A DNA stretch of 64,000 nucleotides from contig NW_004457442.1 of NCBI RefSeq assembly GCF_000313135.1, positions 1,933,859 through 1,997,858 on the forward strand, read 5' to 3'. The DNA is from Acanthamoeba castellanii str. Neff (lineage: Eukaryota; Discosea; Longamoebia; Acanthamoebidae). Of this stretch, positions 22,901 to 34,336 are shown piece by piece. Within the stretch, counting starts at the first letter, position 1; each line of letters begins with the position of its first letter. The notes below the pieces were generated by a model. That model ran no database searches. It had not been told where the DNA came from and saw only the letters and a list, made by a program, of their open reading frames with translations. Position numbers and translations under genes: made by a program.

Positions 22901-25492
22901 GCCGCGTGATGGTGCCGAGGCTGCTCGCGATCACCGAGTCGCATTGGGCCGGTACGCCTTGCCAATAGGCCACCGCTCAGCGCTCAGGCCTTTCCGGACC
23001 CAACTCATTCTTTTCCTTATGGTGCGCGCGACCCTCGCACAGAGCTCAGGGAGGCGAGCCAGGACGGCAAGCCGCACTCCGTGCCTGCGCACGTGCTTGA
23101 GGCACTCTCGCGCGTTGTCGCTTCCGCCGCTGAGTCTCCGGCGATCATCCAGGAATGGGCAGCCACCCACTGCCCTCGCGTGCTCAAGCTGCTCATCAAC
23201 GAGGCCTCCTCGCAGGTAACGCCTCCCGAGTGTGCGTGAGCGGTTTCGGGCGTGTGCGGCTGCTGAAGTCACATCATGTGCGGTTACGCAGACCGCGACA
23301 ACCCCCGATTCTGCCGATTTTCTGCATGCTCTGGACTCGAGCGTGCGCCTGTTTGGCGCGGTGACCAGGGGACTCGAGGCTGGTACGGAGCGCGCCGCCT
23401 TCGTCGATTCGGTGGCCGCTCTCTTCCTCAACGGCAAGGCCGACAAGTTCCCTCACGAGGTGCGCATCGCTTTCTCTTTTTCGTCGCCTCGCTGGCCACG
23501 TCAGCTGACGTGTGAGCACTCTCAGGTCGAGTCCTTCCGCCCCTTCGACGAGAAGGCCCCCACCGGGCAGAAGCTGCTGATCAGAGTCTTTACCGCGGTG
23601 GTCGGCTCGGCCCACCGTGACGTACGTCGTTGATCAACAACTGTGCGACGTGGTATCTGTCTGTTGACACGTTGCGTGTACACGGCATCTGCTCGGCAGA
23701 CGCCCCTGGCCTCGGCGGACGAGGCGCTGGGCCGGCTGTACGCGTTCACCGAGACACGCGCCATCGCCAACGCAGGCGAGGCGGCCAAGGCACATGAACT
23801 GATCGCGCTTTCTGCCTCTCAAGGATTGGCTGCTGTGGTGAACAAACTGCCCGAAGGTCTACCACCGCACACGACGCACACTCACGACGCACAACACGCG
23901 ACACGCGACATGCGACACACGACTGACCTGTTGTTCTTCGTTGGCGGGACCCCAGATTCATCCGAGCTGAGCGAGTTCTTGGCGCAAGTGCTGCCCGAGC
24001 TTGGCCGCAAGGTCGGACCGGGCTCCTCCGCACCCTTCCAGGAAAAGACCGACGCTCTGCGCACGCTCACTTGGGTACTGCAAGCCCCCATTTCGTTGTG
24101 CAAGCTAGCTTGATATATTCTCGCGTGCGGGCCACACTCACATTTTGTCTTGCAACTGGCGACAAACAGTTGGCCAAGGCGTTGGTGATGCGCGGGCACG
24201 CCAAGGGCAAGGAGGTGGCCAACGAATTGATCGGACTTCTTTCGTCCACGGAAGAAGAGGGACACAAGAAGTACGCCACCGTTCTCATCAGCCCGACATT
24301 GCCTGTGACGCGTGCGTGTTTTCTTACCGTCTACTCGTCGCTCCAGGCTGTCGGTCTTGGCGGCGCAGTCCATGGACGTCATCATCGGCGATTCAGAGGA
24401 CGTTCTCAACGTCCACACCAGCTCACGCATTCGGGTACCTTCTAGCCCGCGGCACTTGATGCACGCAGCTCTTGAGGAGTTCAGACACCTAACGCGTTGG
24501 TCCTCCACACGCGCAGGTGCTGTACAAGCAGCGCTTCTTCAGCGAATTGCTGCCCACCCTGCTGCGCGGTTTCCACGAGGCCTCCGCGCCATCCAAGCCT
24601 GCGCACCTGCTCGCCATCTCCTACCTCCTCAAGCACATCCCCAAGTCCGTGCTCCTTTCCGAGCTGCACACGGTACTACCACACCCAATCTCCCCCCCCC
24701 TTGCACGAGCCATGGGTCCACAGCTTACGTCCACGGGTTTCTTCGTCTTCGGCTCTCTTGCAGGTGATGCCGTTGATTGTGCAGTCGATCAATGCAGACG
24801 ACGAGGGCCTCATCGCGTCGACCCTCCAAACGCTCTCCATGCTCATCAAGGAGGCGCCCAACATGGTGAGTGAGCACGTGTCGGCCTTCGTTCCGGCGCT
24901 CCTGCGACTCACCACCTTCAGACCGAAGATGGTACGCTCCCGCCCCGCCGCGCACCGCTTTTTTCCTCTCCGACGCAGAATTAACTCTTAGTACGTCCCC
25001 ATCCCGCGCAGGCCATCCGCATCGCTGCGCTGGACTGCCTGTCGTCGTTCATCACGTTGCCCTTCTACAAGATCTTCCCCTACCAGAAGAAGAGTGCGTT
25101 TTGTGTCACGCGATGTGTGCGTGCGCGTGCGCGTGCGCGTGTGCGTGTGCGTGTGCGTGTGCGTGTGCGGCTTTGTCTGACTTGGCCGATGTCTCTGTTG
25201 GGCCGCCAGTCGCGAATGAGCTCTCGGCCGCGTTGGACGATCCCAAGAGGGCCGTGCGCAAGGCCGCCGTCAAGTGCCGCAACCAATGGTACGCCCGCCC
25301 GTTGTCCTTCTGCTCTCTACTTGTACGACCTCCAGGCTCACCACTTGCCTCATCGACCCAAGGTTTGGGCTGAAGACGGACAACACGGCCCTGCGGAAGC
25401 CCGCCGCCGCGCCCGAACCACACCGCGGCCACGACCACCACGGCCACGACCATGACCACGCACACGGCCATGGCCACAGCCACGCGCACTGA
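19968..25492 (+). CDS. MMS19: MMS19 homologue (CIA Fe-S targeting factor) with His-rich tail
   Basis: More than 20 small exons start at ATG 19968 (MGDRSLVATIDDFVNPEKG). MMS19 is the HEAT-repeat adaptor that hands cytosolic iron-sulfur clusters to DNA repair and replication enzymes such as XPD and DNA polymerases. The best-conserved block is in the N-terminal MMS19 domain: FSFVRVLDGERDPRNLVIGF, then ELFEVVSVYFPVTFTPKPND and PYGITKEALVQSLR. The C-terminal HEAT region reads NADDEGLIASTLQTLSMLI, AIRIAALDCLSSFI and DDPKRAVRKAAVKCRNQW. The final exon (from about 25364) adds a tail with a dense run of His and Asp (25425-25489) that ordinary MMS19 proteins lack as far as I know. A GTGTGC/GTGCGC repeat fills the intron near 25115-25170. 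Confidence 0.93.
25115..25170. repeat. (GTGCGC/GTGTGC)n repeat in MMS19 intron
   Basis: A six-base GTGYGC unit is repeated about nine times near the 5' end of a late intron of the MMS19 gene. Confidence 0.85.
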
Positions 25493-25629
25493 ACCAGGAG
25501 CCGCATGTGCGAGTTCGTTGTCCGCGCGCACGTAAAATCGGGCCACCAACTAAACCAGGTTTCTCCATTACCTCACCTCCTAACCGTACCACACGCAAGC
25601 AGCCTTCTTCTCTCAACCCGACCACAGCA

Positions 25630-26816
25630 ATGCAACAGCCTACTTGGGGTGCCCACGCTCGTCCTTGGGTATGGCCCTTGTCACCTCAGTACTTTCTCTT
25701 TTCCGTTTGCCCTTACCCTCTCTGTACTGCGGCCGCCAGTTCGCGTCGTACTTCGGCACGGACGCCCAGCTCGTCAGCCAAATCCAGGGTAACAGCTTCT
25801 CTCCCACAAATCTTTTCAGTTGCCGGTGACCCTGTTTGCGTTCGATCTTGGACGGTTCCTGACAATCCGGTTCCTTCCATTTTAATCTCCTAGCCTGGTT
25901 CAGCGCCGTTGACACGGACAGGAGCGGACAGTTGGACCAGGGCGAACTTGGCCGTGCCCTCCAGCAAGCTGGCGTACGACCTCCCCTCATGATCAGATTA
26001 GATCGGATTCCTTCGCGCTTCGATCTTTTCTGCTGACGTCACGCTTAGCTGGAATTCATTTTTAATTCGTTTTTATTTTTATATCGACCAGCTCAACTTT
26101 GGCCCGGCCACGCTGAGGCGCCTCTTGACGACTTTCGATCTCGACCGGTCGGGCCACCTCGGCGTCAACGAGTTCGTGTGCCTCTACCAGTTCGTGCTCT
26201 CCCTCCGCAACTCCTTCGCCTCGCAGGACCGCGATCGCTCCGGCAAGCTCGACAACTGTACGCCGGACCCCATGATGAACGAGTCATCTATCTGCATTCT
26301 TGTTTTTCTGATTGTGTACGCACGCATACGTACCACCACCACCACCACCACACACACACAACACGCACACGACCGCACACGCACACGCAGGGAACGAAAT
26401 CACTGCGGCGCTGGCCCAGGGTGGCTTCCAGCTGAGCCCGCCGGCCATCAACAGCGTGCTGACCCGCTTCGATCCCAACCGGGTCGGACTCACGCTCGAG
26501 GCCTTCACCGAGGTTGCCCTCTTCCTTGCCAGCCTCAGGTACCTCTCCGTTCTTCATTTCCCCCCCCCTCGTGTCGCGTGTGCGTGTCGTCTTGTGTGTG
26601 CGATGGTGATTGTGTGGTGCGTGTGTCGCGCGTGTGCTGACGATTGTGTGAATGAAACCGGCCAGGTCATACTTCGACTTCTACGCGCACCAGCCCAAGC
26701 CCCAGGGCTTCGGCCAGCCGCCCGCCTCGCAGGGTCCGCCCGGCATCACACCGACCAACGCCACCATCACCCTCAGCTTCGATCAGCTCGCCTGCGCCAC
26801 CCCCTACTTCCTGTAG
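25630..26816 (+). CDS. Penta-EF-hand calcium-binding protein (ALG-2/sorcin/peflin family)
   Basis: Six exons start at ATG 25630 with a short N-terminal segment. They read through WFSAVDTDRSGQLDQGELGRAL (EF1 loop DTDRSGQLDQGE), FDLDRSGHLGVNEFVCL (EF2) and DRDRSGKLDN (EF3). Weaker hands follow around FDPNRVGLTLEAF and TITLSFDQLACA. The linear order of hands, the long helix between EF2 and EF3 (VCLYQFVLSLRNSF) and the absence of a long Gly/Pro N-terminus fit a penta-EF-hand protein. These bind calcium, dimerise through the last hand and act at membranes. EF4 lacks most acidic ligands and probably does not bind calcium. A Pro/Gly-rich insert precedes the last hand, which is unusual. Confidence 0.85.
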
Positions 26817-26957
26817 GTCCTACCGCTCCGCTGTCTACCGCTGTCGATTGATTGACGTTCACACAACATACATCTTGTGCAAACTCTCTTTCGATAGTTG
26901 TAGTTGTTGTTGTACACGTGTGGTTTATTGTTATGCTCTCTTGCTGTTGTTGAGAAC

Positions 26958-29117
26958 CTAAAGACTCGCCTTCCTCTTCTTGATGAACCAGAACCCGACG
27001 AGGGCGGCAGCGGCGGCCAGGATGGCGACGCCGGCGAGGACACCGATCACGATGCCGGCGATGGCTCCCCCCGATAGGTCACCGTCGCCCGAGTCGGCGC
27101 CGGCGGGGTCGGCCCCGGTAGCGATCCAGACCACGTCCATCGGGGGCATGACCAGGGTGATGCGGTCGTCGCTGAGCGTCATCGCGGCCGCGCCGGTCAG
27201 CTTGTGGAACTCGGTCGCGGTCCGGGGCTTGCCGAACTCGCAGGTCTTCTGCTTGGCCGCGTAGGGGTTGACCGCGAGCACGTAGTCCCGGCCCTGGTGC
27301 CGCCAGAACCGCACGCCGCAGGCCCGGCCCTCGTTCACCTCGCGCGCCCACTGCTCGGGGAAGGTGTAGTTGGGGTGGACGGCCTCGTTGGACAGGATGA
27401 CGGGCGAGTAGTCCAGGAGCTCGGCCGCGACGCGCTTGACCTTGGCCCACTCCTGGTCGAAAGGGGTCTTCTTGTCCATCTTCCACAGGCAGTCGAACTC
27501 GTAGTAGATGATGCCGTTGGCCCCGCCCGCGATCATCTGGTAGGTCATCTGCCGCAGCTGCTGCTCGGTGGGCGGCCGCTCGCTGGTCTTGTCGGGCAGG
27601 TAGCAGTTCCAGTCGAAGATCTGCGGCACGTTCCAGAAGGCGCGGTTGTTCATCACCAGCGACCGGGCCTGGTACGACACGATGTAGACGGCGTGAAGGT
27701 CGTCGTAGGTCTGGAGCGGGTAGATGTCGACGCCCGTCACGTCGTACATCTCCTTGTAGCGGTGCATCTGCAGCCGGTTGTTGATGACCGGGAACACCAC
27801 GTGATCGTAGTCGGCCTCGCGGATCCCGAGGGTCTCGGCGCGCAGGTTGTTGATGAAGGACTGGGCGCTCGACGGCTCGTCGTAGAGGTAGTACCCGAAC
27901 AGGCCCGGGCTGGCCTTGATCGACTCCACATGGTCCACCACCCTCTGCACCGACTGCGCGACGATCGTGGCGTTGGTCGACGTGGTGGCCATGTGCTGGA
28001 TGGGCTGGTCGATCACCCGCAGCCGCCCCTTGGACCGCTGGTGGATGTAGTCGATCCGGGACTTCCACTGCGCCCAGTGGATCATCAGGTTGAAGGGGCT
28101 GTCGGTGAGCAGGTCGATTTGTGTGTCGTTCAGGCTCTCCATGTAGAGGCCGAGCGGGAAGAAGGGCCGGCCGTTGTCGATCAGCCGCAGGTCCTTGTCG
28201 ACGTACATCTTGTAGGTGCGCTTGGCCGCCAGCTTGTGCATGTTGGTGCTCACCGTCTTGGTGCGGCCGCCGAACAGGTTGTTGACCACCGTCACGTTGA
28301 GGGTGTAGAAGCCCGGCGCCAGTGGCCTCGGGTCGAACGTGAACGAGGCCACGATGTTCTCGCACCGCCGCTTGAGGGTCCACTCCGTCAGGCGCTTGAC
28401 CACGACCTGGTCCTCATTCCGCACCACCACGGCGGTGATGTTGAGCCAGTCGCCCTTCTCGAAGGCGGTGCGCTGGACCGTCAGATCGGCGATCAGCTCC
28501 ACGGGCTCGTCGTAGACCTCCTGGCGCCAGGCCGTGATGTCGGCGCTCCGCACCACATCCACGGTGTCGATCACCTCCAGGGCCACGTCGTCGATCCAGT
28601 ACTCGCCCGTCCCGTCGCGCAGGGCCCAGCCGTAGACGTAGTTCTTCTCCGGGAAGAGCATGACCGACGGGCAGCTCATCTGGATCCACCCGCCCTGCGA
28701 GCAGTCGGCCGTGGCGCTGCCGCAGGCCGTCTTGTTGTGATAGCAGTAGACCCCGGTCGTGTAGTCCCGGCTCTCGAAGAAGAGCAGCAGGTTGGCCGAC
28801 GGGCTGAAGTTGCGGTACTTGTACCAGGCCGTGACGCGGTAGTAGACCCCGAAGACCAGGCCGTTGGTGGGACCCCGGAACTGGTACCAGCCGTTGGTGG
28901 CGGCGGTGCTGACGGTGCAGTGCACGGAGTAGTTGCCGGTGCGCGCCCCGCCGGCCTCGGCGGCGCAGAGCGGGGGCGGCTCCTGTCCCCAACCGCTGCT
29001 CTGAGCCTCGAACGAGGGGTTGGCCAGATAGTTGGTTGCGGCTCGTGCCCCGGTCATGGTGAGAAGGAGCACTAGGCAAACAGTGGCTATTGCAGCTGAG
29101 GCAAAGACCTGGCGCAT
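26958..29117 (-). CDS. Intronless type I membrane glycosidase-like protein
   Basis: A single uninterrupted frame of 719 codons lies in a region where most genes have many introns. The protein has a signal peptide (about 1-26), a carbohydrate-binding-like beta-sandwich (YLANPSFEAQSSGW ... GEYWIDDVALEV, about 28-185), a second beta region, then a TIM-barrel-like part (RPFFPLGLYMESLN, GLFGYYLYDEPSS, GVDIYPLQTYDD, GANGIIYYEFDCLW). It ends in one membrane helix (IAGIVIGVLAGVAILAAAAA) and a basic tail. The barrel layout resembles clan GH-A hydrolases; the Glu in YDEPS and in YYEFD are candidate catalytic acids. Many N-glycosylation sequons (NYS, NKT, NIT, NDT, NAT) fit a surface protein. I cannot name the family or the substrate. 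Confidence 0.85.
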   Translation of the reverse strand: MRQVFASAAIATVCLVLLLTMTGARAATNYLANPSFEAQSSGWGQEPPPLCAAEAGGARTGNYSVHCTVSTAATNGWYQFRGPTNGLVFGVYYRVTAWYKYRNFSPSANLLLFFESRDYTTGVYCYHNKTACGSATADCSQGGWIQMSCPSVMLFPEKNYVYGWALRDGTGEYWIDDVALEVIDTVDVVRSADITAWRQEVYDEPVELIADLTVQRTAFEKGDWLNITAVVVRNEDQVVVKRLTEWTLKRRCENIVASFTFDPRPLAPGFYTLNVTVVNNLFGGRTKTVSTNMHKLAAKRTYKMYVDKDLRLIDNGRPFFPLGLYMESLNDTQIDLLTDSPFNLMIHWAQWKSRIDYIHQRSKGRLRVIDQPIQHMATTSTNATIVAQSVQRVVDHVESIKASPGLFGYYLYDEPSSAQSFINNLRAETLGIREADYDHVVFPVINNRLQMHRYKEMYDVTGVDIYPLQTYDDLHAVYIVSYQARSLVMNNRAFWNVPQIFDWNCYLPDKTSERPPTEQQLRQMTYQMIAGGANGIIYYEFDCLWKMDKKTPFDQEWAKVKRVAAELLDYSPVILSNEAVHPNYTFPEQWAREVNEGRACGVRFWRHQGRDYVLAVNPYAAKQKTCEFGKPRTATEFHKLTGAAAMTLSDDRITLVMPPMDVVWIATGADPAGADSGDGDLSGGAIAGIVIGVLAGVAILAAAAALVGFWFIKKRKASL

Positions 29118-29755
29118 CTTGGGCGATCTGATGGCCGCCAGGCTGAGAGGGACTGATGGTGGGTGGTGTGACGGGGGAGCGATGTGAAAACTGTAGCGTC
29201 TCAGTTGTCCCTTGACCGGTTCACCACAGGCTAATGGAAATTTTCACCAATAGCAACACTGAGGCAACAGGCAAGTTGCGCCAATCGCGGTCCGCTCTAG
29301 GCGTCGGTGCTGTCCGATTCGATGCGGTCCGGTCCGGTCCGGTCCGTACAAGTCCAAGGGGGGGCGCCTTCCGTTGACCATCAATGGGACAGCAATCAGG
29401 TCGTGTTCATGCTCAACGCCCCAGCCCTTTTTTCTCTTGTGATCACAAGCAATATCCAGTTTTTACAGGGAGAAGCCGTACTGGCTGGATGCTGTCGACT
29501 CCAACTCCTATGCAATCACTAATCCAATCGCACGTTCGCCAACTGTGCCAAAACATGTCCCGCAACCACGGGCAGCGTGGACGACGAGGAGGAGAACACC
29601 ATCACCTGCTTTTTGGCTGAGGTTTAACTCCGAGGGGCGGATGCAGAGGCTAGTGATGGGGAAGATGTGACCATGATGCACGATATGTACACGCATCAAG
29701 TAATAGGTGCTAAAGGTTGCATTGGCGAACAGACAAACACGTTCCTGCTAACCAA
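29118..29755. other. Intergenic region with GGTCC tandem repeat
   Basis: No gene is seen. It holds the upstream region of the intronless glycosidase-like gene and the 3' flank of the universal stress protein gene. Four to five head-to-tail GGTCC units lie at about 29323-29345. Confidence 0.5.
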
Positions 29756-30481
29756 CTACGAGGCGCCGTCCTGCTTGATGACGAGGATGCTGCATCCGGC
29801 GGGTGCGTGCTGGAGGAGGTATGAACTGGTGGACCCCAACAGAGCCTTGCTCACGCCGCTAAGCCCTCGCGAGCCCATGCAGACCAACTCCACCTCCCTG
29901 GCAATTGCGCACGAAGTCCGATTGGTCAGAGTCAGAACCCAACCACACGCACACGCACACGCACACGCACACGCACACGCACACGCACACGCACACGCAC
30001 ACACCACGATAGAAGTACCGCTTCTCGATTTGGTGCAAGAGGGCCTCTCTAGTGTTCTTCGTGAAGGCGATCTTCTCTTCGACCTGGCCCTGCAGAGCAT
30101 TCACGAGTTCAGTTTCAGTGCCGCGGCCACCACTGGGCGAGTTACGGCGGACCTCTCTCCTTCGTCCCTGGGCGGTGCACATGGTTTTCGCTCGCTGCAT
30201 GATCTTCTTGGCTCGCGCCTCCATCATGTCCATCACGCCCGATACGTCCATGAACTTGGTTGTGTGCCGCAGCCCCGAGTCAGGTAAAGGGGAAGAAGGG
30301 AACGAGTCAGACCAAAGGAGAAGGAGAAAGTGGGGGGGGGGGCGATGGGTACGGGTGCGGGGTGCATTTCCTCGACGGTGTGGACGAGGAGGAGGGAGTC
30401 CTCAGGCTTGGTGAGCTCCAGCGCTCGGCGCAGCGCGTGGTAGGCGTTCTCTGAACCGTCCAAAGCCACCATAACCTTCAT
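29756..30481 (-). CDS. Universal stress protein (UspA family)
   Basis: Four or so exons start at ATG 30481 with MKVMVALDGSENAYHALRRA, the beta1-alpha1 start of the fold with the conserved Asp. The middle exons carry VMDMMEARAKKIMQ and EEKIAFTKNTREALLHQIEKR. The last exon ends MGSRGLSGVSKALLGSTSSY followed by ILVIK. This GxRG...G(9)GS motif is the ATP/phosphate-binding signature of ATP-binding UspA proteins. Predicted length is about 150 residues, normal for the family, and it should be cytosolic. The last intron holds a CACACG repeat of about ten units. The second exon border (around 30260) is less certain than the others. Confidence 0.85.
29944..30004. repeat. (CACACG)n repeat in USP intron
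   Basis: About ten six-base units lie in the last intron of the universal stress protein gene. On the transcript strand they read GUGUGC. Confidence 0.9.
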
Positions 30482-30684
30482 TGCTTCGTGTGGAGACTAC
30501 GTCGGGGCGGTGCTGGTGGTGTGGTGCTCAAAACACAGAACGAAGGCAAAAAGAAAGTACAGCTCCTCCCGAGGATTCTTTGAATTCCAAGAAATTTCAC
30601 TTGGAAACAGGCTAACATTGCCGCAAGTTTAGGACCAATTTTCGAAATATGCAAAACATTTGATGTATTTGTGTTTGTTGTGCC

Positions 30685-33600
30685 TCAGAAGGGACACTTT
30701 CGCTTGGCGGCCTTGGCGTCGCTGCCGTCGAGCTGTGGCGACAGGGGCAGGACACCATCGTCCTCCTCCTCCTCACCGCCTTCCTCATCGGGATCGTACC
30801 AGCCGGCGGGCATGGCTTCTCCCTCCGCCGCCTTCTCCTCGCCGCCGTCGGCCTCGTCCTGCTCGCCGTCCTCCTGCGCGGCGTCGCCGGAGCCCTTGGC
30901 GTCGGCGAGTTCGGTATTGTCCTGGTAGGGCGCGTTGTCGAGGCACGCCGGCAGGGCCGTCAGGTAGTCCAGCGTGTAGATGTTCTCGTCGCACCTGTGT
31001 TGTTGTTGTGTGTGCCACAAATCACGCCGCGCGGGTGAGAACACGGTCACATGCAACAGAAACGCACAACACGCCACGACACGCACACGTTTGGGGCTTT
31101 GGGGGGGGGCAATACAGCTTGGAGACGGCTGAGTAGTGGGTGGTGACGCCCTTGTACAGGAGGCGCAGGAGCGACGGAAGCGAGGCCATGGCACTCGACG
31201 TCTCGTTTACGAGCGAGGGACGGGCAGCCCTGCACACACAGACCAGATCGTTAGCAAAAGAGCCAGACGCCCGGGGGGGGGGTGTTCATTCGTACTTGAG
31301 GGCGGGGCCGTGGTAGGTGAACAGGTGGGTCATCCACAGCAGGTGGAACTCAATGTGCGGCGACTCGGGCAGGATCTGCAGATTGGGGGGAGGGGGTGCG
31401 AAACACGGGTGAGCCGCTGGAGAATGAAGCGCGGAGAGCGCGATGGGGGGGAGCACGTACCCGGCCGATGAACGAGGTGAGCCGCTGGAGGTAGTGGTCC
31501 GGCAGGTGAGCAGCGACGAGCTGGATCTGGTGCGGCGGAACCGCGTGGTACACCTCGCCGATGAGGTCCTCCTCGTTCAAACGCAGAGCCATCTGTGAAG
31601 AGAACTGGCGTGTGAGCCACGCGTGCGTGTGCGGTGGTGCGTGTGCGGCATGAGGGACTGGTGCGTACAATGAGGGCCTTGAGGTGGTGCCCGCCGTTCA
31701 GCGTCTTGCGAATGTTCTTGGGAGTGATGTCGATGTCCAGGTCGAAGGGGTCGAACATGAGGCGATCGTCGAGGGAGTAGATCAGCAGACCCTCCGTCGT
31801 CGCCGCCGCCCAGCCTCGACCCGTCGGCGCGAAGCGAAGGGACTTGCATCGGATCTCGATCGACGTCGCCCTCTTGGAGGCGAGCTCGCCCACCTTGACA
31901 CCTGTGTGTGTGTGTGGTCAGCAGACTGAACCAGCTCGCGGCGTACGCGGGGGGAGGCAGCATATATATATATATATATACATACCGGGCAGGGTCTTAT
32001 CGATGCGGCCCTTGCGGCCCTCGGCCTCCCGATCGCTGTCGCCGTCATCGTCCTCGATGAGCTCCATGGGGCCGGCCTCGGTGAGCATGCGGCTGTCGAG
32101 GAAGTCGACGGTGCCGCCGATCGCGCGGTTGCGCGAGAGCTGGTAGCGCTTGATGCGCATGCGCTGCGACACCTCGTACATCACCACCCACTTGCTGCGG
32201 CCGCCGCCCATGATCAGCCGACCGTCGGCCGAGTAGCACAGGCTCGTGAAGTGCTTGCTCGCCGCCGAATTCTTGGCCGTGCGGCGCTCGTTGACCGTTC
32301 GGCCGCCCGAAATGTCGTTCCTGCCCTCGATCTGGCCCAGGTAGGTGGCCGTGGTGGTCTCCCAGAAGTGGATGTTGCCGTCGAGCGTGGCGGTGGCCAG
32401 CTCCTTGCCGTCCGGCCGGAAGGCGATCGCCAGCACGTCCGCGTTGTGCCTCAGCACGTCGGGCGTCGCGCCCGTCGTGAAGATGTCCCACAACCGCACC
32501 GTTCCGTCCCTGCAGTGTTGTCGTGTGCCGACCAGTGCGCTGAGGGTCAGCAGGCGCGCGCAAAGAAGAAAGAAGAAAAGGAAGAAGACGAACCAGGAAG
32601 CCGAGGCCAGCAGAGGCTTGGCCTGCGAGGGCGAGAACGCGAGGGCCGAGATGGGCTTCTCGTGGGCGGCCAAGACATCGAGCAGCTTGCCCGTTTGCAC
32701 GGACCTGTGCGCGGAGATGGCAGCGCGGTGAGATCAAGGCGCCCAAAAGACCCATGGGCCTGGACTGCGGCGCAACGTACCAGACGTAGACTTCAAAGGG
32801 GTCGATGGAGCCGGCGCACACGACCTCTCCGCTAGGGTCGACGGCCAGGCACGTCAGCTGCGCCGACTCGTTGCCCACGAACGTACGGAAGTTACGGTAT
32901 CGCACCAGATCGAACGCCCTGTCGGTGGTGAAGATCCCATCAGCCTCAGTGCGCGTGGTGGGGTTGCGGGGGTGATGGTGATGTACCTCACAGTGCCGTC
33001 GAGGGAGCAGGAGAAGACGGAGTGGCCGAGCGGGGAGAAGCTGAGGTCGGTCACCGGCGCCTTATGCTCGTTGAAGGTCACGTAGCAGAACCCGCTGGTG
33101 GTGTTCCACAGCTTGACCTTGCCGTAATCGTCACCCGTAGCTGCGCGCGTGGACGAGCGTGATCGTGTGAGGTTGCGCCAGCCAAGAGCCGTGACAGACT
33201 AGAGGAAGAAGAGAGGAGGGGGGGGGTCAGTACCGATGATGCTGGCGTCGGGAGCGTAGGCGATGGAGTTCATGTCGTGGAAGTGGCCCTGCTGCTTCAG
33301 CACGTAGGTCTCAGACTGCCACTCCCATACCAGCAGCTGCCCGAGCTTGGCTGCAACCATGACGTTCTCAGTGTCAACAGAGACCAACACACACACAGGG
33401 CGGGCAGCGAACCTGAGCCAAAGGCAAGCCACTCGCCGGAAGGAGAGATGGCGGCGGTGGAGAGCGACGAGGTGGAGATGGAGAGCGTGTGGAGGGTGAC
33501 AACGCGCGACGTCGGACCCATTGGGATATCGTCTTCCTGAACGTCGTACACCGAGAAGACTCCGCTGGTGAAGGCAACCACCAGGATTCCTGTTGGTGCA

Positions 33601-34300
33601 TTCCACGCAAGAGCAGCGTGAGTCGCAAGTCGACGCCAACGATGAATAAACAAAACTGTTAAAGGAAAGAAAAGTCGCGCGTCGAATGCTATGCTCGGGG
33701 GGAGGCGGTACCGGTCTTGGACGAGTAGGCGGCGGAGCGGGCCTTGACGCCGTCGCGCGAAATGCTCTGCTTCTTGACCACCTTCCACCTGCCGGAGAGC
33801 AGCCGGAAATCGTTTTCCTCCTTCGCCGCCGGCTCTTGCTTCTTGGCCTCAGCTTGTGCGCCGTCGGCCTTGGCCTCGCTCTCGGTTTCTTCCTTGGCTT
33901 CTTCCTCTTCCATCACTTCCACTTCCTCCTTCTCGTCGTCCGTATCTTCCTTCTTGAGCCCCGTGTGCTTCCGCCACTTCCACACGAACACCGATCCCTC
34001 TCGGCCAATCGTGTAGATCTATGCGTAGAGACCGCGCGTCAATGCGTGTGTGTGAGCGTGATGGTGAGCGTGTGTGCGTACGATTTTGTCGTTCTTGCCA
34101 AAGAAGGCGGCGATCACGGAGTCCCGGTGGCCCGAGAGCGTGAACGGCAGGTAGCCCTCGGTGGGGTGGAGGGAGTACATCCTGCACGTCATGTCCTTGG
34201 AAGTGCTCACAAAGTACTTGGAGTCCGACGACCAATCGATGTGCGTCACATCTCCGTGGTGTCCTACATTCGCATGAATCGTGTGAGCACGACGATTGCA

Positions 34301-34336
<36 letters not shown>

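Noticed and set aside
27204..29075. 623-codon plus-strand open frame
   Set aside because: It is antisense to the 719-codon glycosidase-like gene. High GC keeps the opposite frame open; the protein is Leu/Val/Gly/Arg filler without motifs.
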